Below, one piece after another: positions 8,948-17,155 of a DNA stretch of 64,000 nucleotides. A program made the position numbers and the translations under genes. Each line of letters opens with the position of its first letter. Positions within the stretch are counted from its first letter, which is position 1. The notes under the pieces are model-generated. The model was not told the origin of the DNA. It made no database searches and worked only from the letters and a program-made list of their open reading frames with translations. This DNA comes from DASUAO01 sp035763745 (GTDB taxonomy: Bacteria > Actinomycetota > Acidimicrobiia > IMCC26256 > PALSA-555), in contig DASUAO010000030.1 of the NCBI GenBank assembly GCA_035763745.1, positions 1 through 64,000 of the forward strand, given 5' to 3'.

Positions 8948-9360
8948 GCACCCGAACCCTCGTCCTGTGCAAGCCCGATGCCGTCGAACGTGGCCTGGTC
9001 GGCGAGATCGTGCAGCGGCTCGAACGCAAGTCGCTCACGATCGTCGCGATGGAGCTCCGCCAGATCGACGCCGACCTGGCCGGTCGGCACTACGACGAGC
9101 ACCGCGAGCGCCCGTTCTTCGGTGAGCTCGTCAGCTTCATCACGCGGAGCCCGCTGGTGGCGATGGTGGTGGAGGGCGGACCCGACACCTGGAAGGTGGT
9201 GCGGGGCCTCATGGGGACGACGAACCCTCGCGAAGCGGCCCCGGGCACGATCCGGGGGGATCTCGCCCTCGAGACCGGCGAGAACCTCGTCCACGGGTCC
9301 GACGGCCCCGAGTCGGCCGAACGTGAAATCGGGCTCTTCTTCCCGTCGCTCGCCGGCTGA
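8944..9360 (+). CDS. ndk: nucleoside diphosphate kinase
   Basis: This is a 138-residue enzyme that transfers phosphate from ATP to NDPs through a phosphohistidine. The sequence begins MSTRTLVLCKPDAVERG, typical of the family, and the active-site block NLVHGSDGPESAEREI carries the catalytic histidine (near residue 117). Length matches bacterial Ndk (135-150). Its ATG overlaps the folC TGA. The downstream gap to mreB is 217 bases and contains the mreB promoter candidate. Confidence 0.97.
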   Translation: MSTRTLVLCKPDAVERGLVGEIVQRLERKSLTIVAMELRQIDADLAGRHYDEHRERPFFGELVSFITRSPLVAMVVEGGPDTWKVVRGLMGTTNPREAAPGTIRGDLALETGENLVHGSDGPESAEREIGLFFPSLAG

Positions 9361-9536
9361 ACACCCACGCTGCTCGAGGCGGCACGCCGGGGGCCCAAAT
9401 GCGCGAAAACCCTGCGCTGGGCTGGGAAACTCGTCGCCGATGGACCCCTTCGACGCGCCACCCCCACCTGCTGATCTCGCCGGTCCGGGCGGCTGGGACG
9501 GGTCGCCCGCGGCTGGACCCCCTCCACAGCAGGGCC

Positions 9537-9542
9537 TAGCCT
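9537..9542 (+). promoter_or_regulatory. -10-like TAGCCT upstream of mreB
   Basis: TAGCCT lies 35 bases before the mreB ATG at 9578, giving a short leader with AAGG at 9568-9571. It lies downstream of an in-frame upstream ATG at 9440, so it supports the shorter MreB. Confidence 0.4.
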
Positions 9543-9577
9543 TGCCTTCTCGTGCTCCCCACTCTGCAAGGCCTTCG

Positions 9578-10618
9578 ATGACCGCGCCCTGGTACTCCAA
9601 TGTGATCGGCCGAGACATGGCCGTCGACCTGGGCACGGCCAACACGGTGGTGTACGTGCGGGGGCAGGGGATCGTGCTCAACGAGCCGTCGATCGTCGCC
9701 ATCAACAACCGCACCGGCGACATCCTCGCGGTCGGCACCGAGGCGAAGCGGATGCTGGGCCGCACGCCGGGCCACATCGAGGCGATCCGTCCGCTGCGCG
9801 ACGGCGTCATCGCCGATTTCGACATGTGCGAGAAGATGCTCCGCTACTTCATCCAGCGGGTGCACCAGCGCAACCGCTGGGCGAAGCCCCGCATGGTGAT
9901 CTGCATCCCCTCGGGGATCACCGGCGTCGAGCGCCGGGCCGTCCAGGAGGCCGCCGAGTACGCCGGCGCCCGCAAGCCCGTGCTCGTCATCGAGGAGCCC
10001 ATGGCCGCCGCGATCGGCGCCGGACTCCCCGTCCACGAGCCGGCCGGGAACATGATCGTCGACATCGGTGGTGGCACCACCGAGGTCGCAGTCATCTCGA
10101 TGGGTGGGATCGTGGCGAGCGAGTCGAGCCGCGTTGCCGGCGACGAGTTCGAGGAGGCGATCGCGGCGTTCATGAAGCGCGAGTACTCGGTCGCGCTCGG
10201 TGAACGCACCGTCGAAGAGGTCAAGATGAAGCTCGCGAGCGCGTACCCGCTCGAAGAGGAGTTCGAGGCCGAGATCCGCGGCCGCGACCTCGTCACCGGG
10301 TTGCCCCGTACGGTCGTCGTCTCGACCCAGGAGATCCGCGAGGCGATCGAAGAGCCGTTGGCCGCGATCGTCGACGCCGTGAAGGTCACGCTCGACAAGA
10401 CGCCGCCCGAGCTCGCGGCCGACATCATGGAGCGCGGCATCATGTTGGCCGGCGGCGGATCGTTGCTGCTCGGGCTCGATGTCGCGATCGAAGTCGAGAC
10501 CGGAATGCGCGTCGGCCGCGCCAAGAACGCTCTGTTCTCCGTGGTGCTCGGGTCCGGGCAGTGCCTCGAGCAGTTCGACGTGCTCCGGCAGGTGCTCATC
10601 AGCGGTCCCGACGACTGA
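9578..10618 (+). CDS. mreB: rod shape-determining actin homologue MreB
   Basis: This is a 346-residue bacterial actin that forms membrane-associated filaments guiding lateral peptidoglycan synthesis. Phosphate 1 (DLGTANTVVY), connect and phosphate 2 (MIVDIGGGTTEVAVIS) and the adenosine motif (MLAGGGSLLLGLD) are all visible. The start at 9578 gives the usual MreB N terminus shortly before NVIGRDMAVDLGT; an upstream in-frame ATG at 9440 would add 46 Pro/Gly-rich residues not seen in the family. It is first of mreB-mreC-mreD-(amidohydrolase)-mrdA-rodA and indicates a rod-shaped cell. Confidence 0.97.
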   Translation: MTAPWYSNVIGRDMAVDLGTANTVVYVRGQGIVLNEPSIVAINNRTGDILAVGTEAKRMLGRTPGHIEAIRPLRDGVIADFDMCEKMLRYFIQRVHQRNRWAKPRMVICIPSGITGVERRAVQEAAEYAGARKPVLVIEEPMAAAIGAGLPVHEPAGNMIVDIGGGTTEVAVISMGGIVASESSRVAGDEFEEAIAAFMKREYSVALGERTVEEVKMKLASAYPLEEEFEAEIRGRDLVTGLPRTVVVSTQEIREAIEEPLAAIVDAVKVTLDKTPPELAADIMERGIMLAGGGSLLLGLDVAIEVETGMRVGRAKNALFSVVLGSGQCLEQFDVLRQVLISGPDD

Positions 10619-10638
10619 CCGAGCGCTCGGAGGCGCTC

Positions 10639-11508
10639 ATGGTCGTCTATCGACGAGACCAACGTGAGGCACGACGACGGCCGGTGCTGCTTATCGTCGT
10701 CGTCGCCGCGCTCGTGCTCATCACGATCGACTCGCGCGGGAGCGGGCTCATCGACTCGGCGCGGCGCTCGGCGCGCGACGCACTCCAGCCGGTGCAGTCG
10801 ATCGTCGACTCCGCGTTCAACCCGGTGCGCAACGTGGTCGACGGCATCACCAGCTACGGCTCGGTGAAGGACCAGAACGCCCTGCTCAAGCGACGCGTCG
10901 CGAAGCTCGAGGGCCGGCTGCTCCGCGATCGCGCGGTCGGCTCGGAGGTGGGCGAGCTCGAGCGTCTGCTCGACCTCCCCACCATCGACGACGCGACGGG
11001 CGTCGCGGCACGGGTGGTGAGCGGGTCACCCGACAACTTCGAGCGGACCGTCATCGTCAACAAGGGAGCGTCGAAGGGCGTACAGCTGTCGCAGCCGGTG
11101 GTGGCCGGCAACGGGCTCGTGGGCAAGGTCACCGCGGTCACCAGCGAGGAAGCGACGGTGACGCTGATCGATGCCCCCGGGTTCGGGGTCGGCGTGCGCC
11201 TGGAGGGGTCCAACGAGAGCGGAGTCGCCGAAGGTCGAACGGGCGACCGCACCATGCGGCTCAGCTTCCTCTCGCGGCAGCTCCCGTTGTGCGCGGAGAA
11301 CGCCGCGGCGGACACCTGCATGCGCAAGGGCGAGCTCGTCTTCACGACCGCGGTCGCGAACGCCGCGTTCCCGCCGGACATCCCCGTCGCGAAGGTCAAG
11401 AACCGGACCAAGCGGGTCGGCGAGCTGGAGGCGACGATCACCCTGACGCCGTTGGTGGACCTCGACGACATCACGTACGTCAAGATCCTGCGGTGGCCGG
11501 GGCCCTGA
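10639..11508 (+). CDS. mreC: cell shape-determining protein MreC
   Basis: This is a 289-residue membrane-anchored periplasmic protein that links MreB/MreD to PBP2 in the elongasome. A short basic N terminus precedes one transmembrane helix (about residues 14-32), then a coiled-coil segment (about 65-100) and two beta domains containing the characteristic VVxGNGLVGKV motif. Two cysteines in the C-terminal half (LCAEN and DTCMR) could pair outside the membrane. The start is ATG 10639 behind CGGAGG at 10628-10633, 20 bases after mreB. Confidence 0.93.
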   Translation: MVVYRRDQREARRRPVLLIVVVAALVLITIDSRGSGLIDSARRSARDALQPVQSIVDSAFNPVRNVVDGITSYGSVKDQNALLKRRVAKLEGRLLRDRAVGSEVGELERLLDLPTIDDATGVAARVVSGSPDNFERTVIVNKGASKGVQLSQPVVAGNGLVGKVTAVTSEEATVTLIDAPGFGVGVRLEGSNESGVAEGRTGDRTMRLSFLSRQLPLCAENAAADTCMRKGELVFTTAVANAAFPPDIPVAKVKNRTKRVGELEATITLTPLVDLDDITYVKILRWPGP

Positions 11509-11548
11509 TCGATCGCTGTGGTGACGAACGAGTGGTGAACACATCGTG

Positions 11549-12055
11549 ATGGTGCGACGCGTCCGCCTCGTCCTCCTCGTCGTGAGCCTGGTCGTCCTGC
11601 AGACCACGGCCTTCACCCACCTGCGCATCTTCGGCGCCATCCCGGACCTCTGCCTCGTCGCGACCGTGGCGATCGCGTACGAGGAGGGCCCCGAGCGCGC
11701 CGCGCTCTTCGGCTTTCTCAGCGGGCTCTTCCTCGACCTCTTTCTCTCCTCGCCCCTCGGGCTCTCCGCGCTCTCCCAGGCGGTCGTCGGGTACGGCGTC
11801 GGCGCGTTCCAGGGCGCGATGCTCCGCGAGTCACGGACCATGCCGGCGTTCCTCAGCGCCGGTGCGGGACTGCTCGGCGGGGCGATCTTCGCCCTCGTCG
11901 GTGCCGTCGCCGGCGAGGCGGGCTACCTCACGGGAACGAGCCTGAGGGTGATCATCGTCGCGGCGATCTACGACGCGGTCGTCGCGCTCCCGGTCTTCGC
12001 CTTCGCGCGCTGGGCGAACCACGACCCCGAGATCGGGTACTCCCGGCGCCGCTAG
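11549..12055 (+). CDS. mreD: rod shape-determining protein MreD
   Basis: This is a 168-residue integral membrane protein with about five hydrophobic segments and the family pattern PDLCLVATVAIAYEEGPERAALFGFLSGLFLDLF. It completes mreBCD and is thought to hold MreC and RodA/PBP2 together in the membrane. The start is ATG 11549; a GTG at 11546 is directly in front in the same frame. The 3' end is followed by a short GC-rich gap and the -10 of the amidohydrolase. Confidence 0.88.
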   Translation: MVRRVRLVLLVVSLVVLQTTAFTHLRIFGAIPDLCLVATVAIAYEEGPERAALFGFLSGLFLDLFLSSPLGLSALSQAVVGYGVGAFQGAMLRESRTMPAFLSAGAGLLGGAIFALVGAVAGEAGYLTGTSLRVIIVAAIYDAVVALPVFAFARWANHDPEIGYSRRR

Positions 12056-12128
12056 CCCGGCGCCGATGGCCCGGCGCCGCCAGTCCGGGTTCGCCCGGCC
12101 CCGCGCCGAAGACGAACCGACCGGTCGC

Positions 12129-12134
12129 TAGCCT
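12129..12134 (+). promoter_or_regulatory. -10 element TAGCCT of the amidohydrolase gene (leaderless)
   Basis: TAGCCT ends 6 bases before GTG 12141 and no Shine-Dalgarno is present, so this gene may be transcribed independently of mreBCD and without a leader. Confidence 0.5.
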
Positions 12135-12140
12135 CGCGGG

Positions 12141-13802
12141 GTGCCCGCTCCGCCACCGCGGCCGGGGCCTCCGCCGTGGTCCGGTGGACGCGGCCCGTCC
12201 GGATCCCAGCCACCCGGGAACCGCGGAACGGAACGTGTTCCTCGGACGTCGCGACGAGGCGCCGCACCGCCTCCGCCGTCGATGTCGCGCCGAGGTTTCC
12301 TCATCGCGGCCGGCGCGACCGCGGCCGGGATCGGCCTGATCGCGCTGGATCCGTTCGGCGGAGGCTCCGACGCGCCGGGTGGCCCCCGCATCCGCACGCT
12401 GCCCGGCGCGCGCCCGGTCGGGGACCCGACGACGCACACCTTCGACCTCGTCGTGCGAGGAGGACGGGTGATGGACCCCGACTCGGGGTTCGACGGCGTC
12501 GCCGACGTCGGCATCGACGGGTCGACGATCGCGGCGATCGCCGAGGTCGCCGACGGCACGACCCGACTCGGCGGTCGGGCGACAATCGACGCGAAAGGCC
12601 TCGTGGTCGCGCCCGGGTTCATCGACATCCTCAGCTACGAGCCCAACGAGTACGGGATCTGGTTCAAGATCGCGGACGGTGTGACCACGAACCTGGGGCT
12701 CCACGGCCTCCAATCGCGTGCGACGGACTACTTCTCCGTGTGGGGCTCCGACGCCAAGCGTCCTCCGACGAACTACGGCGGGGCGTTCAGCGACGCGTGG
12801 ACCCGCGCCAGCATCGGCCTCGGCGTCGACGACGCGGCGTCGACCGAGCAGATCGACACGCTCGTCCGGATGTGCGAAGAGGACCTCGCCAATGGCTACC
12901 TGGCCGTCGACTTCGAGCCCGAGTACACGCCGGGGCTCGCGTACGACGAGATCACCGCACTCGCCGAGGTCGCCAAGGACCGGGCGGTCCCGGCCACGTT
13001 CCATGCCCGCTACTCCGACGACGTCGCCCCGGGAACCAACGCGGAGGCGCTCGCCGAGGTGCTGCAGGTCGCGCGCGACACCGGCGTTCGGGTCCACGTC
13101 GAGCACCTCATCAGCACCGGCGGTACCTACACCATGGCCGAGTCCCTCGGGACCCTGGAGGCGGCCCGCAAGGACGGTGTCGAGGTGACGGCCTGCACCT
13201 ATCCCTACGACTACTGGGCGACCTACCTCGCGTCGGCCCGCTTCAATTCCGGCTGGCAGGAGCGCTTCCACATCTCCTACGACAGCCTGGCGATCGTCGG
13301 AACCGGAGAGCGGCTCACCGAGTCGACCTTTTCGAAGTACCAGCGCGAGAACGCGCTCACGGCCGCGTACGCGATCCCCGAGGCCGACGTGCGGGCGGCG
13401 CTGCGGGCCGACTGGGTGATGCTCGGGAGCGACGCGATCCTCGAGCCCGGCGATCGGAACCACCCGCGTTCGACCGGCTGCTTCGCCCGTGCGATCGGGC
13501 GCTACACCCGGGACCTCGGCGTGATCGGGCTCATGGACGCGCTGGCCAAGGCGACGATCCTGCCCGCGCGGCTCACCGAGCCGGGTGCGCCCCAGATGCG
13601 GAGCAAGGGCCGGCTCCAGATCGGCGCCGATGCCGACGTCACGATCTTCGATCCCGACGTGCTGATCGACCAGTCCACGATCGAGGCCCCCGGGGTCGAG
13701 TCCGCCGGCGTCCTGCACGTCCTGGTGGCCGGCCAGGCCGTGCGGACGCCCCAGGGGAACCAGCGCGAGGTGCGACCGGGCGCTGCCATCGTGAGCGGTT
13801 AG
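12141..13802 (+). CDS. Tat-exported amidohydrolase, N-acyl-D-amino-acid deacylase-like
   Basis: This is a 553-residue metal-dependent hydrolase fold protein related to N-acyl-D-amino-acid/D-glutamate deacylases. A Pro-rich N terminus is followed by a twin-arginine signal (S49-R50-R51-G-F-L, then a hydrophobic stretch), so it is predicted to act outside the membrane. The usual strand-1 metal motif PGFIDxHxH reads PGFIDILSYE, so both histidines are replaced (L164, Y166). The cysteine ligand of D-aminoacylases (GNCG) aligns with LHG (H188). H288 (FHARYSDD), H319/H322 (VHVEH) and D431 (LGSDAI) remain. It sits between mreD and mrdA, where no such gene is usual, suggesting a wall or D-amino-acid role (inference). 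ATG 12282 is an alternative start just before the Tat motif. Confidence 0.75.
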   Translation: MPAPPPRPGPPPWSGGRGPSGSQPPGNRGTERVPRTSRRGAAPPPPSMSRRGFLIAAGATAAGIGLIALDPFGGGSDAPGGPRIRTLPGARPVGDPTTHTFDLVVRGGRVMDPDSGFDGVADVGIDGSTIAAIAEVADGTTRLGGRATIDAKGLVVAPGFIDILSYEPNEYGIWFKIADGVTTNLGLHGLQSRATDYFSVWGSDAKRPPTNYGGAFSDAWTRASIGLGVDDAASTEQIDTLVRMCEEDLANGYLAVDFEPEYTPGLAYDEITALAEVAKDRAVPATFHARYSDDVAPGTNAEALAEVLQVARDTGVRVHVEHLISTGGTYTMAESLGTLEAARKDGVEVTACTYPYDYWATYLASARFNSGWQERFHISYDSLAIVGTGERLTESTFSKYQRENALTAAYAIPEADVRAALRADWVMLGSDAILEPGDRNHPRSTGCFARAIGRYTRDLGVIGLMDALAKATILPARLTEPGAPQMRSKGRLQIGADADVTIFDPDVLIDQSTIEAPGVESAGVLHVLVAGQAVRTPQGNQREVRPGAAIVSG

Positions 13803-13864
13803 CCTGGTGCGGACACGGGGCTGGGGCCGACGTTCGACATGAGCTCAGCGGGAGTGTTCGCAAG

Positions 13865-15826
13865 GTGAGCGAAGGCAACAGCCGATCGCGTCTCGGCGTG
13901 ATCGGCGTCATCGTGATCGTGCTCTTCGCGGGGCTCTTCGTGCGGCTCTGGTTCCTCCAGGTCGCCACGTCACAGAGCTACGCCGCAGAGACCCGGGCGA
14001 ACCGGATCCGGGTGATCTCCGAGCCTGCCGTGCGGGGCAGCATCCTCGACCGCAACGGCAAGGTCATCGTCAAGAGCGAGCTGGTCAACAGCGTCCAGAT
14101 CCGCCGCGGGATCACGAAGTCCGAACGCAAGCGAGTGGTGCCGGCGCTCGCGCAGGTGCTCGGGAAGACGGAGAAGTTCATCAACAAGCGCCTCGACAGC
14201 GTCCGCTACTCGCCGTACCAGCCGGTCCCGATCACCAACGACGTCCCCTACGAGACGCTCGTGTACATCAAGGAGCGCCCCGAGGTGTTCCCGCGTGTCG
14301 ACGTGGTGCGCCGCAGCGTCCGGGTGTACCCGGACGGCGCCGTCGCCCCTCACCTCCTCGGCTATGTCGGTGCCATCAACGCCCAGGAGCAGAAGCTCTT
14401 CAAGGACGACGGCTACGGGCCCGAGGACGTCATCGGCAAGGACGGCGTCGAGCAGATGTTCGAGACCGAGCTGCGGGGCGAGCCGCGGGAGCGCAAGCTC
14501 GAGGTCGACGCGCGAGGGCGGTTCGTCCGCGAGATCTCCGACGTGCCGGCGGTGGCCGGCAACGACGTCCAGCTCACGGTCGACCTCGACGTCCAGCGCA
14601 TCGCCCAGGAGTCGCTCGAGCAGGGGATGCGCGCGGCGGGCGGCCTCAGGAACCCGGGGGAGAAGAGCAGGTTCGAGACGTTCAAGGCGACCGGTGGCGC
14701 GGCGGTGGTGCTCGACGCGCGCGACGGGTCGGTCGTCGCGCTCTCGTCGGCTCCGGCCTTCGACGTCACCAAGTTCACCGACGGGATCCCGGCCGAGGAG
14801 TTCACGCTCCTCACCGATCCGGAGTCGAACTACCCGCTCCTCGATCGCGCCATCCAGGGCCAGTACCCACCCGGTTCGACCTGGAAGCTCTTCTCGGCCC
14901 AGGCCGCGCTCCAGGCGGGCACCGTCACCGTCGACGAGGTGATCCTCGACCGCGGGTTCGTCGAGTACGGCAGCGAGACGAACAAGCAGAAGTTCAAGAA
15001 CGCAGGGGAGGAGCCCCACGGTGCCGTCACGTTGCCCACTGCGATCGCGGTGTCGAGCGACGTCTACTTCTACATCCAGGGCTTCCGGTTCTGGGAGGCC
15101 TTCAACACCCGCAAGACGGAGAAGGGCGGCGTCGAGACGGGGTACGCCATCCAGCGGCTCGCCCGCGAATACGGGTTCGGGAAGCCGACCGGGATCGGCC
15201 TCGCGAACGAGCAGCACGGGCGGATCCCGGACCAGAGGTTCAAGCAGAAGCTCAACAAGGACAATCCCGATCCCGCCACGCGCTCGTGGCTCCCCGGTGA
15301 CAGCGCCGCGCTGGCGATCGGCCAGGGCGACCTCCTCGTCACCCCGCTCCAGGAAGCGGTGGCCTACGCCACGTTCGCGAACGGTGGCACGCGCTTCGCC
15401 CCCCGCCTGGCCGAACGGATCCTCACCCCGGGCGGCGAGTCGATCCTGCGGGAGCTCCCGGCCCAGGAGGTGGGCGACGTCGAGATCCCGCCCGAGGTCC
15501 GAGCCCCGATCATGGACGGCCTGATCAACGTCACGAAGGGCATCGGGACCGCGGCAGCCGCGTTCAGTGGCTACGGCGGGATCGAGGTCGCCGGGAAGAC
15601 CGGGACGGTCGAGATCCTCGGGAAGCAGGACACCTCGGCCTTCGCAGCGATCGTGAACCCGAACCCGGCCAATCCCGAGGATCCGCAGTACGTGGTGGTG
15701 GTCTTCGTCGAGGAGGGCGGGAACGGCGGCTCAGTCGCTGCTCCGATCACGCGGCGCATCGTCGAAGCCCTCAACGGGAACCTCGCACCGGCGAACGTCC
15801 GCCTGGTCCCGCCGAAGGGGGACTGA
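13865..15826 (+). CDS. mrdA: penicillin-binding protein 2 (elongasome transpeptidase)
   Basis: This is a 653-residue class B PBP that cross-links peptidoglycan during lateral elongation together with RodA. It has one N-terminal transmembrane helix (about residues 11-32), a dimerisation/pedestal domain with RGSILDRNG, and a transpeptidase domain with SxxK in GSTWKL, SSD in AVSSDVYFY, and AGKTGTVE. The GTG start at 13865 comes 63 bases after the amidohydrolase stop; a TAGCCT at 13800-13805 may be its own promoter. It is followed two bases later by rodA, the normal PBP2-RodA pair. Confidence 0.95.
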   Translation: MSEGNSRSRLGVIGVIVIVLFAGLFVRLWFLQVATSQSYAAETRANRIRVISEPAVRGSILDRNGKVIVKSELVNSVQIRRGITKSERKRVVPALAQVLGKTEKFINKRLDSVRYSPYQPVPITNDVPYETLVYIKERPEVFPRVDVVRRSVRVYPDGAVAPHLLGYVGAINAQEQKLFKDDGYGPEDVIGKDGVEQMFETELRGEPRERKLEVDARGRFVREISDVPAVAGNDVQLTVDLDVQRIAQESLEQGMRAAGGLRNPGEKSRFETFKATGGAAVVLDARDGSVVALSSAPAFDVTKFTDGIPAEEFTLLTDPESNYPLLDRAIQGQYPPGSTWKLFSAQAALQAGTVTVDEVILDRGFVEYGSETNKQKFKNAGEEPHGAVTLPTAIAVSSDVYFYIQGFRFWEAFNTRKTEKGGVETGYAIQRLAREYGFGKPTGIGLANEQHGRIPDQRFKQKLNKDNPDPATRSWLPGDSAALAIGQGDLLVTPLQEAVAYATFANGGTRFAPRLAERILTPGGESILRELPAQEVGDVEIPPEVRAPIMDGLINVTKGIGTAAAAFSGYGGIEVAGKTGTVEILGKQDTSAFAAIVNPNPANPEDPQYVVVVFVEEGGNGGSVAAPITRRIVEALNGNLAPANVRLVPPKGD

Positions 15827-15828
15827 CG

Positions 15829-17082
15829 ATGCTTCCGGCACGGCCTCCGAGCCGACCCCCTGGTCGGTCCCCCGGCCGCCCGCCCGCGCGTTCGACCGCC
15901 GGGTTGGGCGGGCGGCCGATGCGGCACCAGCGCGCGATGCGCGCCGCGGGCGCGGGGCCCCGACGCGGGCGGCGTTCCGTGCTCGACGCCGAGATGGCGG
16001 CGACCCTCGACTGGGTCCTGATCGTGGCGGTCGGGATGATCGCCGTCCTGGGGCTCGTGATGATCTACTCGTCCACCCACACGAAGGTCGAGGGCGACGC
16101 GTTCTACTTCGTCAAGCGCCAGGGGATCGCGCTCGCGCTGGGAATCGTGGTGTTCCTCGGCCTGCTCCGCATCGACTACCGCAAGCTCCGCGACTTCTCG
16201 ATGCTGGCGTACATCCTCACGTGCGCCGCGCTGTTCCTCGTGCTGACGCCGTTCGGATCGAACGCCAACGGGGCGACGTCGTGGTTCGCGCTGCCGCTCG
16301 GCTTCCAGTTCCAGCCGTCGGAGGTCGCCAAGTTCGCGCTCGTCGTCGCGCTCGCCGGGTACGTGAACGAGCACCGGGGCGACATCGATCCGTGGCGGCT
16401 CACGGTGATCATCGGCGTGGCGATGGTCCCGCTGGGCCTCGTGCAGCTCCAGCCCGACCTCGGGACGAACATGGTGCTGCTCTGCATCGTCGTCGGGCTC
16501 CTCGCGGTCGCCGGTGTCCGCGCGCGCTACCTGCTCGTCCTCGTGCTCCTCGGGATCACCGCCGTCTTCTCGGTGCTGAACCTGGGGATCCTGAAGCAGT
16601 ACCAGCTCGACCGTCTGACGGTCGTCGTCGACGCGGGCGACAAGAAGCAGGGCGTCGCGTACAACCAGGACCAGTCCGTGAAGTCGATCGCGACGGGTGG
16701 GTTCGACGGTCAGGGTCTCCTGAAGGGGCCCCAGACGCGCCTCGGCTTCGTCCCCGAGCAGCAGACCGACTTCATCTTCACCGCGGTGGGCGAGGAGCTG
16801 GGCTTCCTCGGCTCCTCGCTCCTGCTGTCGTTGTTCGCGATCGTCCTCTGGCGCACCTGGCGAACAGCCCGGCTCGCCCGCGACTTCTACGGGACGCTGG
16901 TGTGCTCGGGCATCTTCGCGATGTTCGCCTTCATGATCTTCGAGAACATCGGGATGACGATGGGGATCATGCCGGTCACGGGCATCCCGCTGCCCTTCAT
17001 GAGCTACGGCGGGTCGGCCCTGGTGACGTCGTGCGCGTGTGTCGCGCTCGTGAACAACGTGTACATGAACCGCTTCTCCTAG
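15829..17082 (+). CDS. rodA: peptidoglycan glycosyltransferase RodA (SEDS family)
   Basis: This is a 417-residue polytopic SEDS protein that polymerises lipid II into glycan strands with PBP2. An N-terminal Pro/Arg-rich cytoplasmic tail of about 55 residues precedes about ten transmembrane helices; the SEDS signatures GLLKGPQTRLGFVPEQQTDF and GIPLPFMSYGGSAL are clear. It could be called FtsW, but its position directly after mreBCD-mrdA favours RodA. The basic tail is longer than usual. The last gene of the cell-shape cluster; the gap to the next gene is 73 bases. Confidence 0.93.
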   Translation: MLPARPPSRPPGRSPGRPPARSTAGLGGRPMRHQRAMRAAGAGPRRGRRSVLDAEMAATLDWVLIVAVGMIAVLGLVMIYSSTHTKVEGDAFYFVKRQGIALALGIVVFLGLLRIDYRKLRDFSMLAYILTCAALFLVLTPFGSNANGATSWFALPLGFQFQPSEVAKFALVVALAGYVNEHRGDIDPWRLTVIIGVAMVPLGLVQLQPDLGTNMVLLCIVVGLLAVAGVRARYLLVLVLLGITAVFSVLNLGILKQYQLDRLTVVVDAGDKKQGVAYNQDQSVKSIATGGFDGQGLLKGPQTRLGFVPEQQTDFIFTAVGEELGFLGSSLLLSLFAIVLWRTWRTARLARDFYGTLVCSGIFAMFAFMIFENIGMTMGIMPVTGIPLPFMSYGGSALVTSCACVALVNNVYMNRFS

Positions 17083-17155
17083 GCGCCGGCACCGACGACA
17101 CCGGCCGGGCTCGGGGCCTGAGGCGCCTCACGGCGCGGCTACCCTGGGTCCCCAG

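Noticed and set aside
9440..9577. N-terminal extension of MreB from ATG 9440
   Set aside because: The added 46 residues are Pro/Gly-rich and absent from the family, and a -10-like TAGCCT lies downstream of that ATG.
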